Source: Lepeophtheirus salmonis (Eukaryota; Arthropoda; Copepoda; Siphonostomatoida; Caligidae). Taken from it: DNA of 64,000 nucleotides. The notes beneath the pieces were generated by a model. It ran no database searches, was not told where the DNA came from, and saw only the letters and a list, made by a program, of their open reading frames with translations. The position numbers and the translations under genes are program-made. Below, in pieces: positions 11,901 to 23,712 of this stretch. Positions within the stretch are counted from its first letter, which is position 1; every line of letters starts with the position of its first letter. The stretch lies in contig NC_052132.2 of the NCBI RefSeq assembly GCF_016086655.4, positions 4,466,805 through 4,530,804 on the forward strand, given 5' to 3'.

Positions 11901-13900
11901 TTTACGTTTTCCTACAGGCAACACTATTTCCTATAAAATGATTGTAGTAAAAAGGTTGCAAACAAAATGGTTGTGGTAATATGATTGCCTTGTGATATCA
12001 TTGTGTACATTTTGATTCTGAGACAAAATGATTATAGGTAACATTATTGTGAGCAAAATAATTAATAATAAATATTACAATGTGCTATTTGATTGCAATT
12101 TATATTATATTCGGACAATAAAACACCTGAATGAGGAATGTTAACTGCAGGGCTTCAAGGCAGTTTAAATTCAACCACCACTGCTTCCCTGAGTATCAAT
12201 GCCCCCATAAAATGTACCCTAATAAACTCTGGCCCACGGGTTGTTCCGTAAATAAAATAATGTTCCTTAAACAAAATAATGAACTCGATTATTTGACTAA
12301 TTGTATTATGAAATTAGTAAGTCAGAGGCTAGAAACTTTTTTTTTGTACCTAAGTACAACTATATTTTAACTTATTATATTATAAAAACATTATTTTTAA
12401 TTTTTTAATGTATTAAAGTCAACATTCTTCAATGCTACAATAAAATCCTATGGCAATGGTGTTCTTTTGCATCTAAATTTATATAACAGAACTTGTACTT
12501 TTGCAGTTATGTAATTAATTTCCGCTTGATATGGGCCGATATAAAAATAAGAAAAAACATAAAATTGAAAAAAAAAAAGCTGGAAACTTAACCACAATTT
12601 ATATATGCTACAATTCCAGTGTATTTGACAAGTATTTATTATACATTTTGCCGATTTCGAAACTTATCACAGTACCTTTCTTATATCATATTTATTAAAT
12701 ATGATATAAGAAAATTAGAAGTTAAACAGAAAAATATATCAAAATTAAGCATTTTTTGACAACAAATCTATTAAAGCTGTAATTTAAGATTGATTCTTTA
12801 GTTTTGTATAATATAAAGCAATAAAAAAATGAAAAAAAAATCCACTAATTTATAAATAAAATCCTTTATTTGATTGGATTTTTTATATTAAACATATATT
12901 TAGAAATTTTAATCAAAATAACTTAATAAATTCATCATCTTTCATAAGCTTGTTAGTTACTTTTATTTTCATATATATAGCCTTTCAAATATAAATATGG
13001 CTCTGAATTAAAATTTACTTTAAAAATGTGATGTTTATATAAAAAGACTATGAAGACCCAACGTTGGCAGTCAGAGGCTTAAATGGTTATTCTTGTGATG
13101 TACAGCTTAAAAAAATTATATGGGGGTTAGCCTACGAGCAAAAAAGTTATTGTATAGGGGGTGCTGAAAATCAGATTGAAGGGGTTATATTTTTACAAGA
13201 TATTTTTTTGGATCGGTTGGAGTGGGAAAATTAGAACAACTGGCGAAAATATATTATCCTTGTATATGTAACAGTGAATTTATTTTCTAAACTCATTAGA
13301 TTCTAATATTTAAAAAGTACCTAAACATTTCCAAAATTCACCATTCCTATAGATTTTGTATAGTCAGCTCTCGATTTTCTACTATTTATGCCCATCATTT
13401 GTACTTTTAATGTTGATTGGTTGAATTTAAATTAGCTGTTGATCCACTGTGAACAGTTCCATACTATTTAATTTAATTCATTACGATTTCCCCCCTCTTT
13501 TTGGAGGAAAGGTTGAATGCCTATTAATAGCCTATCGAAAGTCGTTGGCTTATCCTTGAACTAAGGTTTTAAATTTAAATTTTTAGATTCTTACAATAGG
13601 ATTTACCGAATATTTTATATAAAAAAAGTTAAAAGTACATTTTCTACTTTGTAATTTTCGTACAATATCCTGATCAATATCTACGGATAGTAAAATTGTA
13701 GGCTGAAGACACTTCGACCCATCAAATCAATTTGGTTGAAATTTATTTACAAACCCCGCTTGACTGTAATATTTTAGATAAACCCTACCGTTTTCAAAAG
13801 ATTTTTGCAGGGTTTTTTGTCTGAAATAAAATATTTCAAAAACCCAGTTACAGCTTTATTTTCTATTATTTCTTGAAATCAAGAAATACACATATTTATT
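11900..13900. other. AT-rich DNA with short degenerate repeats
   Basis: Roughly 11930-12060 repeats variants of AAAATGATTGT four or more times. A perfect hairpin lies at 12677-12713. The remainder has no gene-like frame that I can support. Confidence 0.4.
12677..12713. repeat. Perfect palindrome, 18-nt arms, 1-nt centre
   Basis: Left arm 12677-12694 (TTTCTTATATCATATTTA) and right arm 12696-12713 are exact reverse complements around a single T. No associated gene is seen. It could be the fused ends of a transposon or a chance AT palindrome, though 18 perfect pairs is long for chance. Confidence 0.85.
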
Positions 13901-13921
13901 AGGTTATAGAAAATATATTTA

Positions 13922-14130
13922 TTCAATGAAACCGCTTTCTGCCTCCGAAAACAGCCTCAATACGGGTGCAGAAACGGTAGCACACCTTCTGAACTTGAAC
14001 CGGCTGGAGAGAGGCAGAGGTGGGGTGGATAGCGGCAATCAGGCTGTCCTTGGTGTTGTGGGGGAATGTTGGTGTTATTATTAGGACCCCACCCAGTTGT
14101 CAAGGGGGTTCAAATCTGGTGAGGAGGGGG
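13922..14130 (-). pseudogene. Tc1/mariner transposase C-terminal fragment
   Basis: On the minus strand the segment begins A-P-S-S-P-D-L-N-P-L-D, the block around the third catalytic acidic residue. After a frame change it continues F-P-H-N-T-K-D-S-L-I-A-A-I and V-Q-K-V-C-Y-R-F-C-T-R-I-E-A-V, the usual tail, ending near 13925. The N-terminal two thirds are absent. The region is visibly more GC-rich than its neighbours, as for other transposase pieces in this window. Confidence 0.7.
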
Positions 14131-14149
14131 CCAATTATTATTTGTAAGC

Positions 14150-16055
14150 AAATAAAAACGTGACTAGTTTGTGTAATGAAAGTAAAAATTCTAAGAAGAG
14201 GAAGATAATCACATTAAATTGGTTGACGCATTAGGACGTAATTACATTTATCTATTAGCATATAATTAGAATTTAGAATTAATGTTTGATATGTATACAA
14301 TTTTTGAGAAATAATGATAACGACATATAGCATTAAAAAAACATCATATATTGAGAGATTTGCGCTTTTCTTTTAATTAGTATCTAAAAAAACACACACA
14401 CAAAAAAAAAAACTGTTTGGTTGGCTAGTGTTGCATCTACACTTTCAAGGAGGACAAAGATTGAAGATATTTATCTGAAAAGAGACAAAATTGGATCACT
14501 GTATTTTATTCAATATATTACGATGGGCAATGGGTAGAGTTGTGCAATATATGACCCACCTGTATAATAAAAAAATTAATCGAAAATCAACATAGTAACT
14601 GTTAAAAGAATGTTGGTGCGAAAAACAGTTTATCTGACATACTGTTTTATTAGATTAGCTACAAGCAGTTATGATAGGAAGAAAATAATCACAAATTTTC
14701 ACTGAATTACTCCATTGTCGTCGATCTTCCATTCTACTCTGAGTCCAACAAGGACTATAACCCCCCACAAAAAAAAAAAAAAAAAATCTTCCGTGTTACT
14801 CTCCTCCTTTAATGAGCATCACACTTATGATTACTTTATACTAAGATGTTCGCTCTTCAAGAGCTAATAAGGATAACACTTCCCGAAAATAAAACACTGT
14901 TCAGGTTGCCATTACAAAAAGTGCAACACTCTTTTGAGGTCATGTTTTCAACAACTCTATAGAAACATGTAAATTTCATGTGGAAGAATTTAATTTTATG
15001 ACTAACCCTGTTGTCATCTGGATTAGTCTTTGTTTCAGTCATTACGAGGTAAACAAAATCAAAAAACTAGTTCAATCAACTTCGTATTAAATTTTAACAG
15101 ATTCTTAAAGAAAATTTATACTTTCAAATTCAATTCAACTGAAAAATCAACTAATAATGAGCCATCAAGTGTTTCTGTAGAAGGAAACACATCATTAAGT
15201 ATTAAATACAACAAATTGTAGGACAGAGACTGATTTTGGGAACATCTTTTTATTTGATTTTAGGAAAATGATATTGGAAGTCAGATATTCCTTGGCTCTT
15301 TTTAATCTTTGTCATGCCAGACAATAACTAAAATGAAAGGTAATAGCACATTAACTTTTTTTTTAATAAGAAATGATACTCGAATTATTTATTAAAATTA
15401 CGGTACAATTCATATTTATTCAAAAATCTACCAGTATTTGAAAAAAAAAAAATAATAATAATTTCATTTCATTTTAATTATTGAATAATTAACATCTTAT
15501 TGCCATGAATAAATTATCTGTATGATTCTTTTAATTTCTATAATGAAGAGTAACATAGTCTATAGATTTGGTAAAGGTATCAAGGCGTCAGATTGGCTCA
15601 TGGATCTTACAACGTGTGGAGATAATGATTCAATGTAGATGCCAAAATAGCAAGGACTCTCAAAATATTACGTGCTTGTAGATCAAAAAGATCTCTTTTT
15701 CCTGTAGGTCAGAACAAAAAAACGTAAGATATATATACTCAATAGACTTTTAAACTATATTATATTTTTATTGTATTGAGGGGACTTCTACCCATGTTTT
15801 AACTTTAATTTTTTATGCGTTTTAAATAAATGAAGAAAATTTCATTCTTTATTAACTTTTCTTTTAATTTTAAAAGTCTGTACAATTTCTATCCATTTGG
15901 ACGATTTTATAATAAATATTTAAAAAAAATGAATAAATAAATTATTCTCTTATTTCAATGAGAGAGTCTCGAGGTCAAACAATGGACATTATAATGTTCC
16001 ATTAGAATTATTTGCCTATTATTACTGTAAATATGTGATTTATGGACGTTATATC
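14150..16055. other. AT-rich DNA without recognisable features
   Basis: Two overlapping 60-codon open frames near 14.9-15.2 kb lack motifs. Homopolymers and A-rich runs are common. Nothing else is supported. Confidence 0.45.
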
Positions 16056-16061
16056 ACCAAA

Positions 16062-16702
16062 GCATTAGTAAGCGCCCACTTTAGAGCGCCACTCAAAATT
16101 CTTGAGCGAGAGCGCGCTTGCCATGTTAGAAGAGTCAAAAAACTGCTCATTTATATTAATTTGTATTACTTTTTCAGTTTTCTGCATCTTGTGAGATAAC
16201 ATCGAAAAATTTGAAGGTTAAAGAATAATTTTAAAGATTACAAGAAAAGACGGTTAAAGTTATGTCTCAAGAAAAGGTAGAATATTGTATACAGTACTGC
16301 ATTCTATAAATCATGAAAATTTCACTCAATTCTCTTGATATTTAAGAAAGTTGTATTGTTTTATTGAAATATCATATTTTACTCTATCACAGATTTTGCT
16401 ATTGGTTATAACATTAATAGATTTAACACTACGAAAAAATGGCGTGAAATTCCGATGATAAATTGGTCATAACTTCCTTAAATTGAAGCTATAGACATAC
16501 CTTTGGTATCAAAATGTCTTTTTTACCATTGTCTATTAGATAAAGCAGGTTTAAAAGGGAAAAAAATTGAATTGGATTTTTTTTTGTAACATGTACATAT
16601 ATAAAGAGTTTCAAGTTCAAATACGAGGGAAAAAATGAGCGCCTCTCATTTTTCATTGAACGGGAGCGCGCTCAGGATTTCTTGAGCGGACTAACGCTCT
16701 GT
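16062..16702. mobile_element. Non-autonomous element with GAGCG-rich inverted ends (hAT-like?)
   Basis: The left end reads CAAAGCATTAGTAAGCGCCC and the right end, reversed, reads CAGAGCGTTAGTCCGCTC. Both ends hold repeated GAGCG/CGCTC words (GAGCGAGAGCGCGCT on the left, GGGAGCGCGCTC on the right) within otherwise AT-rich DNA. A second partial copy lies at about 44665-44905 and shares an internal block (AAGATTACAAGAAAAGAC, then TTATGTCTCAAGA). GAGCGCTC-type subterminal words are common in hAT elements, but I see no clear 8-bp target duplication, so the superfamily is tentative. Confidence 0.55.
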
Positions 16703-17479
16703 TGTGTTTTATAATTAACTAAAAATATATAATCTTTCTATGCATGGTTTAAGATATATAATTCATTTAAAAATGGTTATTTATACACAAGTTATATTTA
16801 CTCGTATTATATAATTATGTTTAATGACCAAGAATTTAAATCTTTAGAGGCATTGCAATGACAATTTTTGAGTTTCTCTTACCAAGCATAATAATATTAC
16901 GAAACAAAAACAACTTATAAGAGAATGGGCTAAATGGTATTCCTACCTTTACTTAAATATCCAAAGGAATCGGCTTAATAAAACGTATTAGCTAATATAA
17001 CAGATTGTATCATTAACTGTGTTGTGTCTTGACGAGGTTGAGGAGACACAAACTATTTATACAAAGGAATCCAGGGGACCGAGAGAATTGAGGAGAGGAA
17101 AAACACAAGGATTGTTTAATAGGAACAATTATATTCTTATTAATACAAAACACTACTCTGATTTATATATATAATACATGGCTATTTATACTTATAAAGA
17201 GGTAAAGACAGTACTTTACAAACATATATATATATATGCAAGACAATACGAGAACTAAGAGAATAAGAGGGAAGGAGATACGAATACATTACACCACCCC
17301 TCAAGCACGAAATCCATGCCGGTGCTTAACTAGGTTCTGCTCCATGAGTAGAAGCTTATTGATCTGTTTTATCCATAACCAGGCACAGACAAACCATTTA
17401 CTCTTGTACATACAAAACTTATTTCCATAGACGTGCCGTGCTCTCAGGACGCGCACCGGAGAAAGGACAACGCTACTCC

Positions 17480-18052
17480 TCAGAGCGGTTTTAGGAACGC
17501 GAGCACCCTGCCGTTCCTAGGAGAAATAACCATCACCCTCGCAGAGATTTTAGGAACACTAACACCCTGCCCGTTCCTGGGAGAAATATCGTTCATGTTT
17601 ACAGAGATTAAAGGGACACGAGCACCCTGCTCGTTCCTGAGAGAAATATTAATCTCCGTCGATGTACCTTCATCCAACTCTGGATGATCCAGGGGAGAAA
17701 CCATTGCACGTTCATTACCCCATGAGGTGAACAGGAGAGTAGGAACATCGGAGAACCAGAACTTCATGGAATAAAATCCACTTTGAATTATGTGGTCCCT
17801 GACACGGACACACACTTCACTTCCTGTAAGTGACCATGGTTCTCTTCTTTCCTCCACGAGGCCCAAACTGAGGCACATACCGTATTGCTCCGCCTTCTGT
17901 AGACGAATGAGCGTTCTCCCTATCGACGAAAAAGGGCTACCCAACTCCAGCAGGGCTAGCTTAGGCGACGATCCCACAGCAGTGAGGTCACGTGATCCTG
18001 ATCCCATCCTCGTTGCAAATGTTGTGTTTTGACAAAGGTAACGAGGTACCAA
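17480..18052 (-). CDS. Open frame of unknown function inside the miniature LTR element
   Basis: A 190-codon frame starts within the upper terminal repeat and runs through almost the whole internal region. I recognise no domain: no zinc knuckle, protease, reverse transcriptase or integrase motif is visible. Its C-terminal third is built from about three 20-residue units of the form N-D-I-S-P-R-N-G-Q-G...V-P, encoded by the 60-bp tandem repeat at 17481-17661. It may be a fragment of a gag-like protein kept open by chance. GC content is higher than the flanks. Whether it is translated is unknown. Confidence 0.3.
   Translation of the reverse strand: MVPRYLCQNTTFATRMGSGSRDLTAVGSSPKLALLELGSPFSSIGRTLIRLQKAEQYGMCLSLGLVEERREPWSLTGSEVCVRVRDHIIQSGFYSMKFWFSDVPTLLFTSWGNERAMVSPLDHPELDEGTSTEINISLRNEQGARVPLISVNMNDISPRNGQGVSVPKISARVMVISPRNGRVLAFLKPL
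17481..17661. repeat. Three-copy 60-bp tandem repeat
   Basis: Units begin CAGAG at 17481, 17542 and 17602. Each includes GAGCACCCTGC (or a near variant), CGTTCCT and GAGAAAT at the same spacing. The first unit lacks one C in the CCTGCCCG run, so it shifts frame relative to the others. In minus sense the unit encodes about 20 residues. Confidence 0.85.
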
Positions 18053-18189
18053 TTATTTAATAAAAGGAGGGATCCGTGACGAACGGGAGAAATGCAGTAA
18101 GGAATGACGTGGAGAAATACAAGGACTATTTAATACAAAACACTTAATACACAGCATAGCACAAATTTTATATATAATATCAGCAGGTA

Positions 18190-18740
18190 TAGGAGTTCTC
18201 GTACTTCTAAATTTATATAGCATGCCTGTTTTTTTATTTTAATATTATTTTTTACAGATATCATATCAGTCAATTGTTGTATTTAAAAAAAAAATTGAAA
18301 TTACAATTTGATTATAGATGTTTTGCAGGTCTCCCTCTTTTCTTTTTAGAATGACTTTCCACCTGTTGAGGCATTAAAGCCTCATCACCGTACGGGGTTT
18401 AGTTTGCAAATTTTGGGCTCCAAAATGGTTTTTTTTCCGGCGATGATCGTCCTCCTTCATGCGGGGTTCCACCAATTTTCCTTTATATTCCCTTTTTCAG
18501 AGGCAGGAGACCTCTGTCTTTTATTTGATATATCTTCTTTTCTAGGTAGCCTTTATCAGAAGTTTAACATCCTCTAAATATTCTTCACTCGACTCCTCCA
18601 GCAGACTTGCGTACTTTTCGTACCACCCGAGATGATTGAATTCTTAATAGACTCAGTATCATCTTCCTCAACTTCGAACGTTACAGCTCTCAAATCAGTT
18701 TGTAGGTTTTCTTCACGGGGTATGACCAAATTATTTACTT
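18190..18740. other. No gene identified
   Basis: The sequence is mildly GC-richer than its surroundings and adjoins the decayed LINE gag frame. It could be further non-LTR ORF1 sequence on the minus strand, but stops prevent a supported call. Confidence 0.35.
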
Positions 18741-18749
18741 GCACTCCAT

Positions 18750-19489
18750 CAATCTTTTCAGGTTCCCTCTCCGTTTGGAATCAATGCTTCGACATCGGCA
18801 TTTTTACCACTGGGATTAATATGGGATTCATCAGTTCCTTGAAATAGGGGGTCCTTCAGAGATTCCACAATGGCAGTGTGCCCCTCAGTTCTCTCATCAT
18901 TGGTTTCCATAGAACTTTCCTGCCGCAATCTTTGGACTGTGCTTTTAGCCTCAACCTTACCATGAAAAACTAGATGGGGTTTATTTATCTGACTGTCTGA
19001 GAAGGTATCACTCTGTGTTTCTAGATATGAATTTATTTCCGTTTGAAATACAGCTTCCCAATATGACTTCGTTGTATTTTTGATATTCCCAAGCTTTTTT
19101 AATTTTCCCTAGAGGTACCCTTTGTATTTTTTAATGGAGACCTTAGAGTCTTCACATTTGGTCAATGAGTGGCCAAATCTGAAGCAGTTACTACAATGGT
19201 TACGTGATTGATCAGAAATCAATTTGATGATACTTCCTTTTACCGGTAAAAGTTGTTGGATTTTATGAGGATCTCCCGTTACTTGGAGCAGGAGAGAGCC
19301 CGAACCAATGGTTTCAACTGTCTCTTTTATTACTGGGTGTTTTGGTAAGCTTTTTTGATTTTTCTTTGATCTCGCAGGTCCAACTACATACACTTTTTCA
19401 GTAAAGAGCTTCAAATTCAAGACTAGTTCGCCCTCTGACACTTTGGAAATGTATCTTAGAGCTCGGATTTTGAATGAGTGGTTTGTCAA
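18750..19489 (-). pseudogene. Non-LTR retrotransposon ORF1 (gag-like) with CCHC knuckle, broken
   Basis: The 126-codon frame at 19489-19109 carries C-S-N-C-F-R-F-G-H-S-L-T-K-C, a CCHC zinc knuckle with C-x2-C-x4-H-x4-C spacing that binds RNA in retroelement gag proteins. Upstream is a segment (L-R-Y-I-S-K-V-S-E-G-E-L...) of the sort found before the knuckles in LINE ORF1. After an in-frame TAG at 19109-19111 the same frame stays open for about 110 more codons (to near 18765), so one nonsense change separates two halves. It lies on the same strand as the LINE ORF2 remnant at 23.4-26.2 kb but on the wrong side to be its ORF1, so it is a separate copy. Confidence 0.65.
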
Positions 19490-19499
19490 TTTTTCAAGA

Positions 19500-21090
19500 G
19501 AAGATTTTTAACCTATGATATCAATTTTAAATTTTAAACCTAGTGACTTCTGTTCATAGTGCAAAGGGAGAATAGTTAAATTTGAGAATTTTTGAATGGT
19601 ATTAATGGGTGTTTTTTGTACACATTACTTCCCGACCGGGTCCCATTTCTGCAATTATATGTGATAGGTCATACGCAGGCACGCTCAAGTTTATTGATCG
19701 CTACTTCTTCTACGTCGTAATCCAGAAAAACGTGTTCCTCTGGAGTACTGTCATTTAAGTATTTTATTTGTAGTTTAAATACAGACCATTAGGAAGCTTT
19801 TGGCAAGTACGGAATCGAAGGCCTGCTGAAACTTCTGCGATCTGGAGTAATTCATTATTTCTTGACGAAACATGATCTTAGATGTTTTTAGCAACGACCA
19901 AGGAAAAAGATGGAGCAGTTTCCTCCACCTCCTTCTCACTCATCCAATTGAGAACAGATTAGCCGTTAAGGGTTATTTAGGTGGCCAAAAATGCTTAGTT
20001 TGTATAAATGCTAGAAGTAATGAATCGCTTGTTCAAATAGTCGATCGAGATGAGTAAACGACCGAGATTGTTTACCTATATCTGTTGTATTTTTTCAACT
20101 CTACAGACTACCTCTTACCGTGATCGTTACTAATACACATTAAATATTATATTTTGTTCGGCAGACGCAGTATAGCCAAGGGCTGAGAAGGAGTACACGC
20201 TCACATTATTAAAGGAAAACCAGGATGTCAAACGCGTGAGAATGAAAAAAGAATATCGCCGTTCCTGATCCCTGACCTTTTTACGGTCCTAATCCACTCT
20301 CGAGGAATCCTACGAAGTAGCTGAATGTTCAAACCAAACCCCCAGACTTTTGGGCTTCCGATACTGTAAGAAAAAACCCACTCACTAGTCTAAGTCCCCA
20401 GGATCGAACACAATAAAAAAAATACATAATAATAATAATAACAAAAGAAACAGAAATAGTATTTTTTTTAAGCTAATACCTTAATTTATGAGTATCCAAG
20501 ACTGTGTGTTTTTTTATTCTAAATCAAAAAATGATCAAACATGGTGATTTTTTTTTCTACGTGTAGTTATCCAAATATTAGTTAAATTAGTTTTTGGATC
20601 CTAGTATGAATCAGTCCATATTTGAAAAATGGACCTTAACGAACACATCAATAACTCGAGAACGCTTCATCGTAATGTCTTCAAATTTTTGCACGGGAGT
20701 TTTACATAACCCTTTTTTTTACTATTACTGTTTCAGTGACTGCACCCTCCTCTGCCGTCTATATTTCAAAACACCCCCATTTTTTTTGTCTTTATTCTAT
20801 AAACTAACTATATAAAATCAACAATTTTGGATCAAGTTAGAATCGACATAAATTTTTGTAATATAATTAAAGTAATTTGTGCAAGATTTTTGATGAAAAA
20901 TTATCTGTAGGAGGTTTTATAATTAAATAAATGTCGTTTTTTATCACATTTAAGTCACAAACATTAAAACTTTGAACAGAATTTAAAAAAAAGAAGTTAT
21001 TATCGCGATTATCATGAGCGTCTTTACCCAAAACAAAACTCCAATAAATTCAATATTCAGAGAAATGTTCAATATAATAACTGGCACACA
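19500..21090. other. Mostly featureless AT-rich DNA
   Basis: No frame here shows a motif; open frames near 19.9 and 20.6 kb are short and unremarkable. A small ATAATAATA run occurs near 20427. Confidence 0.4.
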
Positions 21091-21104
21091 ATAATAATGG
21101 AAGG

Positions 21105-22135
21105 AAAAATGTTCAATTGGTGTAAAATTTGGTGAAATATGCTCTGAAACTGATAAAATTAAAGTAGCCTCTTTGATTAGTCAGGAGGAGCAAGAACTAA
21201 TTTTGCTGAGAAGTGCAATCAATCCTACAGATTTAGAAATTGATATTTGTGAAAAACACTTTGTCATATTCATTAAAAGGTTTGAGCTTAATCAGAAGAA
21301 ATGCTGTGATCCATTTAGAAAATATCAGAAAATGATAACAATTACGTAAGATACTTTTTATCACCTTCCCCCTTACCTCCAATTTCTTCTTCCTTTCAAA
21401 TAATATAATAAATTTGAATTATAGGTGGTCTATTTCCGGTTTCGTTAGAGGAACATAAACAGTGGCAAACTCGAATTTACTATCTTGTTCCCGTGAAGAA
21501 ACTTTGCAAAACATCGACAACCAAGTTCGGGAACATCACGTAAGTGGCGAAGAAGATATTACCAAGGATATATGTGATCCTGTATACACATTACCGTGCG
21601 ACCTTAGCAGTATTGATCCTGGTTTCCTGGAGCATGGTATATCACAACCAAAAAACGCAGTAAAAGCAACACCCAAAAGAAATCTGAAGCAAAACAAAAA
21701 CTAAAATGAGTCACATACAAATTGGCAATCGTCAACCAACTGTACTAGCAGAAGGCAGCACAGAAGACAAGCTTGATAAGTCCATATTTGAAAAAGCTAG
21801 ATATTTTGATGTGATTGTCTCAGCGATAAAGGAAAGGATTGCCACATCTGATAAGAGGAGGGTTACACAATTAATAACCCTTGTACCCACATCTATGCCT
21901 GTAAGTAAATTTATGTCAACCTTCAATGTCATTAAATACCAGGCACAAAAGTAAAGAACTTATTGAGTGAAGAAGGTCTCTGAGCAATGCCTCCAACATA
22001 TAAAGGAAAGGTTATACCATCTTCCACAGCAGACACTCTTACATTTTTTAATGAAAATGACGAATCTTCACGTGTACTGCCAGGAAAGACAGACTGTGTT
22101 AGTGTCAATAAAAATATTCACAAATAAAAACGATT
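21105..22135 (+). pseudogene. Decayed spliced ORF of an unnamed repeated arthropod family
   Basis: From about 21107 a frame reads K-C-S-I-G-V-K-F-G-E-I, then N-P-T-D-L-E-I-D-I-C-E-K-H-F and Q-K-K-C-C-D-P-F-R-K-Y. It ends at a plausible donor (AC|GTAAG, 21346/21347). A T/A-rich segment ends TTATAG at 21424, after which the joined phase stays open except for one TAA (about 21456) into an 81-codon frame to 21704. A second piece (21706-21954) and then F-F-N-E-N-D-E-S-S-R-V-L-P-G-K-T-D and H-K-x-K-R-L-I-L (about 22045-22140) follow with frame changes. The Cys/His pattern and the N-D-E-S-S-R block look like a multi-copy uncharacterised family I have seen in invertebrates but cannot name. No function is claimed. 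Confidence 0.45.
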
Positions 22136-22149
22136 GATTCTAGATAGTT

Positions 22150-23065
22150 TATTCATCAAGAAGTGAAGATATTAATGAACGAGGAAATTATCGAGCCCAG
22201 TACGTCATCATGGAGGGCCCAAGTGCTGATTACTGAAAATGATAGAAGAAAAAAACGAATGGAAATAGATTATTCACAAACTATTAATAAATTTACCTTC
22301 TTGGATGCCTATCCTTTTCCACAAATTGAAGAGGTACTGCATAGAGTGGCCGTCAACAAAATTTTCACAACGGTGGATCTTAAAAGTGCTTATCATAAGG
22401 CCAGGATTGAAGAGAGTGAAAGAGAATATACTGCTTTTGAAGCCTGTGGTCGATTATATCAATTTCATCGTAGCAATTAGCAAGATAAGAATTTAAAATT
22501 TTTCATGAAAGCGGTAGATAAATATGGGTTGACAATAAATGAGAGTAAATGCAAATATTCAACCACAAAAATAAAGCTTTTGGGGTGTCAGATGGTATGA
22601 TGAAACCGGATTCAGATAGACTGGAGTCGCTTATGAGAATTTCAGAACCTAGGAATAAGAAAGAGTTACGACGTATCTTGGGGGTGTTTGCACATTATTC
22701 TCGATGGATGCCCTCTTTCTCAAAGAAGTTACAGTCTATGGTACACCCTCAAGATTACCCTTGGAATGCAGAATCGAAATAGGCTTTTGCAAAAATGAAG
22801 AAGGGCATTGGAAATGCAATCATCATGGTTATTAATCCAATGTAAAGGTTAACGGTAGAGACAGATACTTTTTTTTCGAGATCGTTGAATAAGTCTGAGA
22901 GACATCATTCTGCAGTAGAAAAGGAAGCTTATACAATTGTTGAATCTTACAAACTTGGAACCATTTTCTGATAGGAAAACAATTCTTGCTTCTTACAAAT
23001 CAAAAAGCTTTGAGTTTCGTGTTTAACCAAAAAGATTCTAGTAAGATCAAGAATGAGAAAATTTT
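22150..23065 (+). pseudogene. Gypsy-type pol fragment: reverse transcriptase and RNase H, catalytic part deleted
   Basis: 22163-22480 encodes the N-terminal half of a Ty3/gypsy reverse transcriptase: I-I-E-P-S-T-S-S-W-R-A, then A-Y-P-F-P-Q-I and T-T-V-D-L-K-S-A-Y-H. Right after F-H-R-S-N the sequence jumps to N-L-K-F-F-M-K-A-V-D-K-Y-G-L, so the stretch that should hold the Y-x-D-D catalytic motif is missing. Then comes the thumb-like part (N-K-K-E-L-R-R-I-L-G-V-F-A-H-Y-S-R-W, 22549-22782), a TAG, and an RNase H-like stretch (T-V-E-T-D and A-V-E-K-E-A-Y-T-I-V-E, about 22850-22950). Stops and frame changes occur throughout. No integrase, gag or LTR was found beside it. Confidence 0.75.
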
Positions 23066-23427
23066 CATGAAAATTTGAGATTGATATTTCACTAATGCTT
23101 CAATTGAAGCATTGTTCCAAAAGTGGTCATCCTTGAGCATTGCAATTTTTTATCTACCTAAAAAAATGTTGTTCATTGAAAATTGACAAATTCTATTAAT
23201 AATATAGGCTAGAGATTTTGAAATACTGGAAACATATTAGAGTATGATACAATAGAATAACAAAAAACATATAAAACACAAACAAATAGTCATTAAAATC
23301 TTCAAAACCTAAGCCTAATTGTATGTATTTAAAATGCCAATATAGACTCTTAAAATATTTATTACACCACCGTCAAGCTTGGAGCTGGATGCTTTCATGG
23401 CAAAGATGCAGAATTGAATTTTCACGA

Positions 23428-23712
23428 TCACTGCGTGATGATATATTTTGTCATTGGAAGCAAGTGTGAAAAATCATTTTTGCTCAATGATTCTCCGAAG
23501 CGTTCCATTACCAGCTCTTCAAGATTAGAGTAAACAGGTTTTAAAACTGGGCACTCACATTGATGGTGTGATGCTGTCTCTCTTTCTGAATTGCAGAAAT
23601 AGCAATTAGGGTTATCTGATAAATATTCGGATGCATCCAGTGTTCCTGTCACTACTCGATACGTTAAACATTTCTTAGGTGGAGTACATGCAAGCCGGAG
23701 GAGCGGAGACAT
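23428..23712 (-). pseudogene. LINE ORF2 C-terminal Cys/His finger segment
   Basis: An open run of 94 codons contains P-P-K-K-C-L-T-Y-R-V-V-T-G, then a finger with C-Y-F-C, H-H-Q-C and C-P-V-L about 20 residues on. This arrangement follows the reverse transcriptase in non-LTR elements. It is the last piece of the ORF2 remnant described for 23380-26212 and ends with a TAG or TAA equivalent at 23428. Confidence 0.65.

Larger units (their letters stand above)
17022..18185 (-). mobile_element. Miniature LTR-retrotransposon remnant (TRIM-like)
   Basis: Two diverged direct repeats of about 160 bp, 17022-17180 and 18020-18185, both start TGTTGTG[TC]{1}TTGAC-like and share CACTTTTAATACAAAACACT-type blocks near their other end, as LTRs would. 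Reading on the minus strand, the inner side of the upper repeat begins TTTGCAACGAGGATGGGA, which is reminiscent of the start of gypsy or copia internal regions. The segment near 17300 (CTTGAGGGG in minus sense) looks like a polypurine tract, so the lower LTR may extend to about 17295. Internal sequence is only about 0.8 kb and has no pol motifs. A 190-codon open frame (18052-17480, minus) runs across it. Confidence 0.5.
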
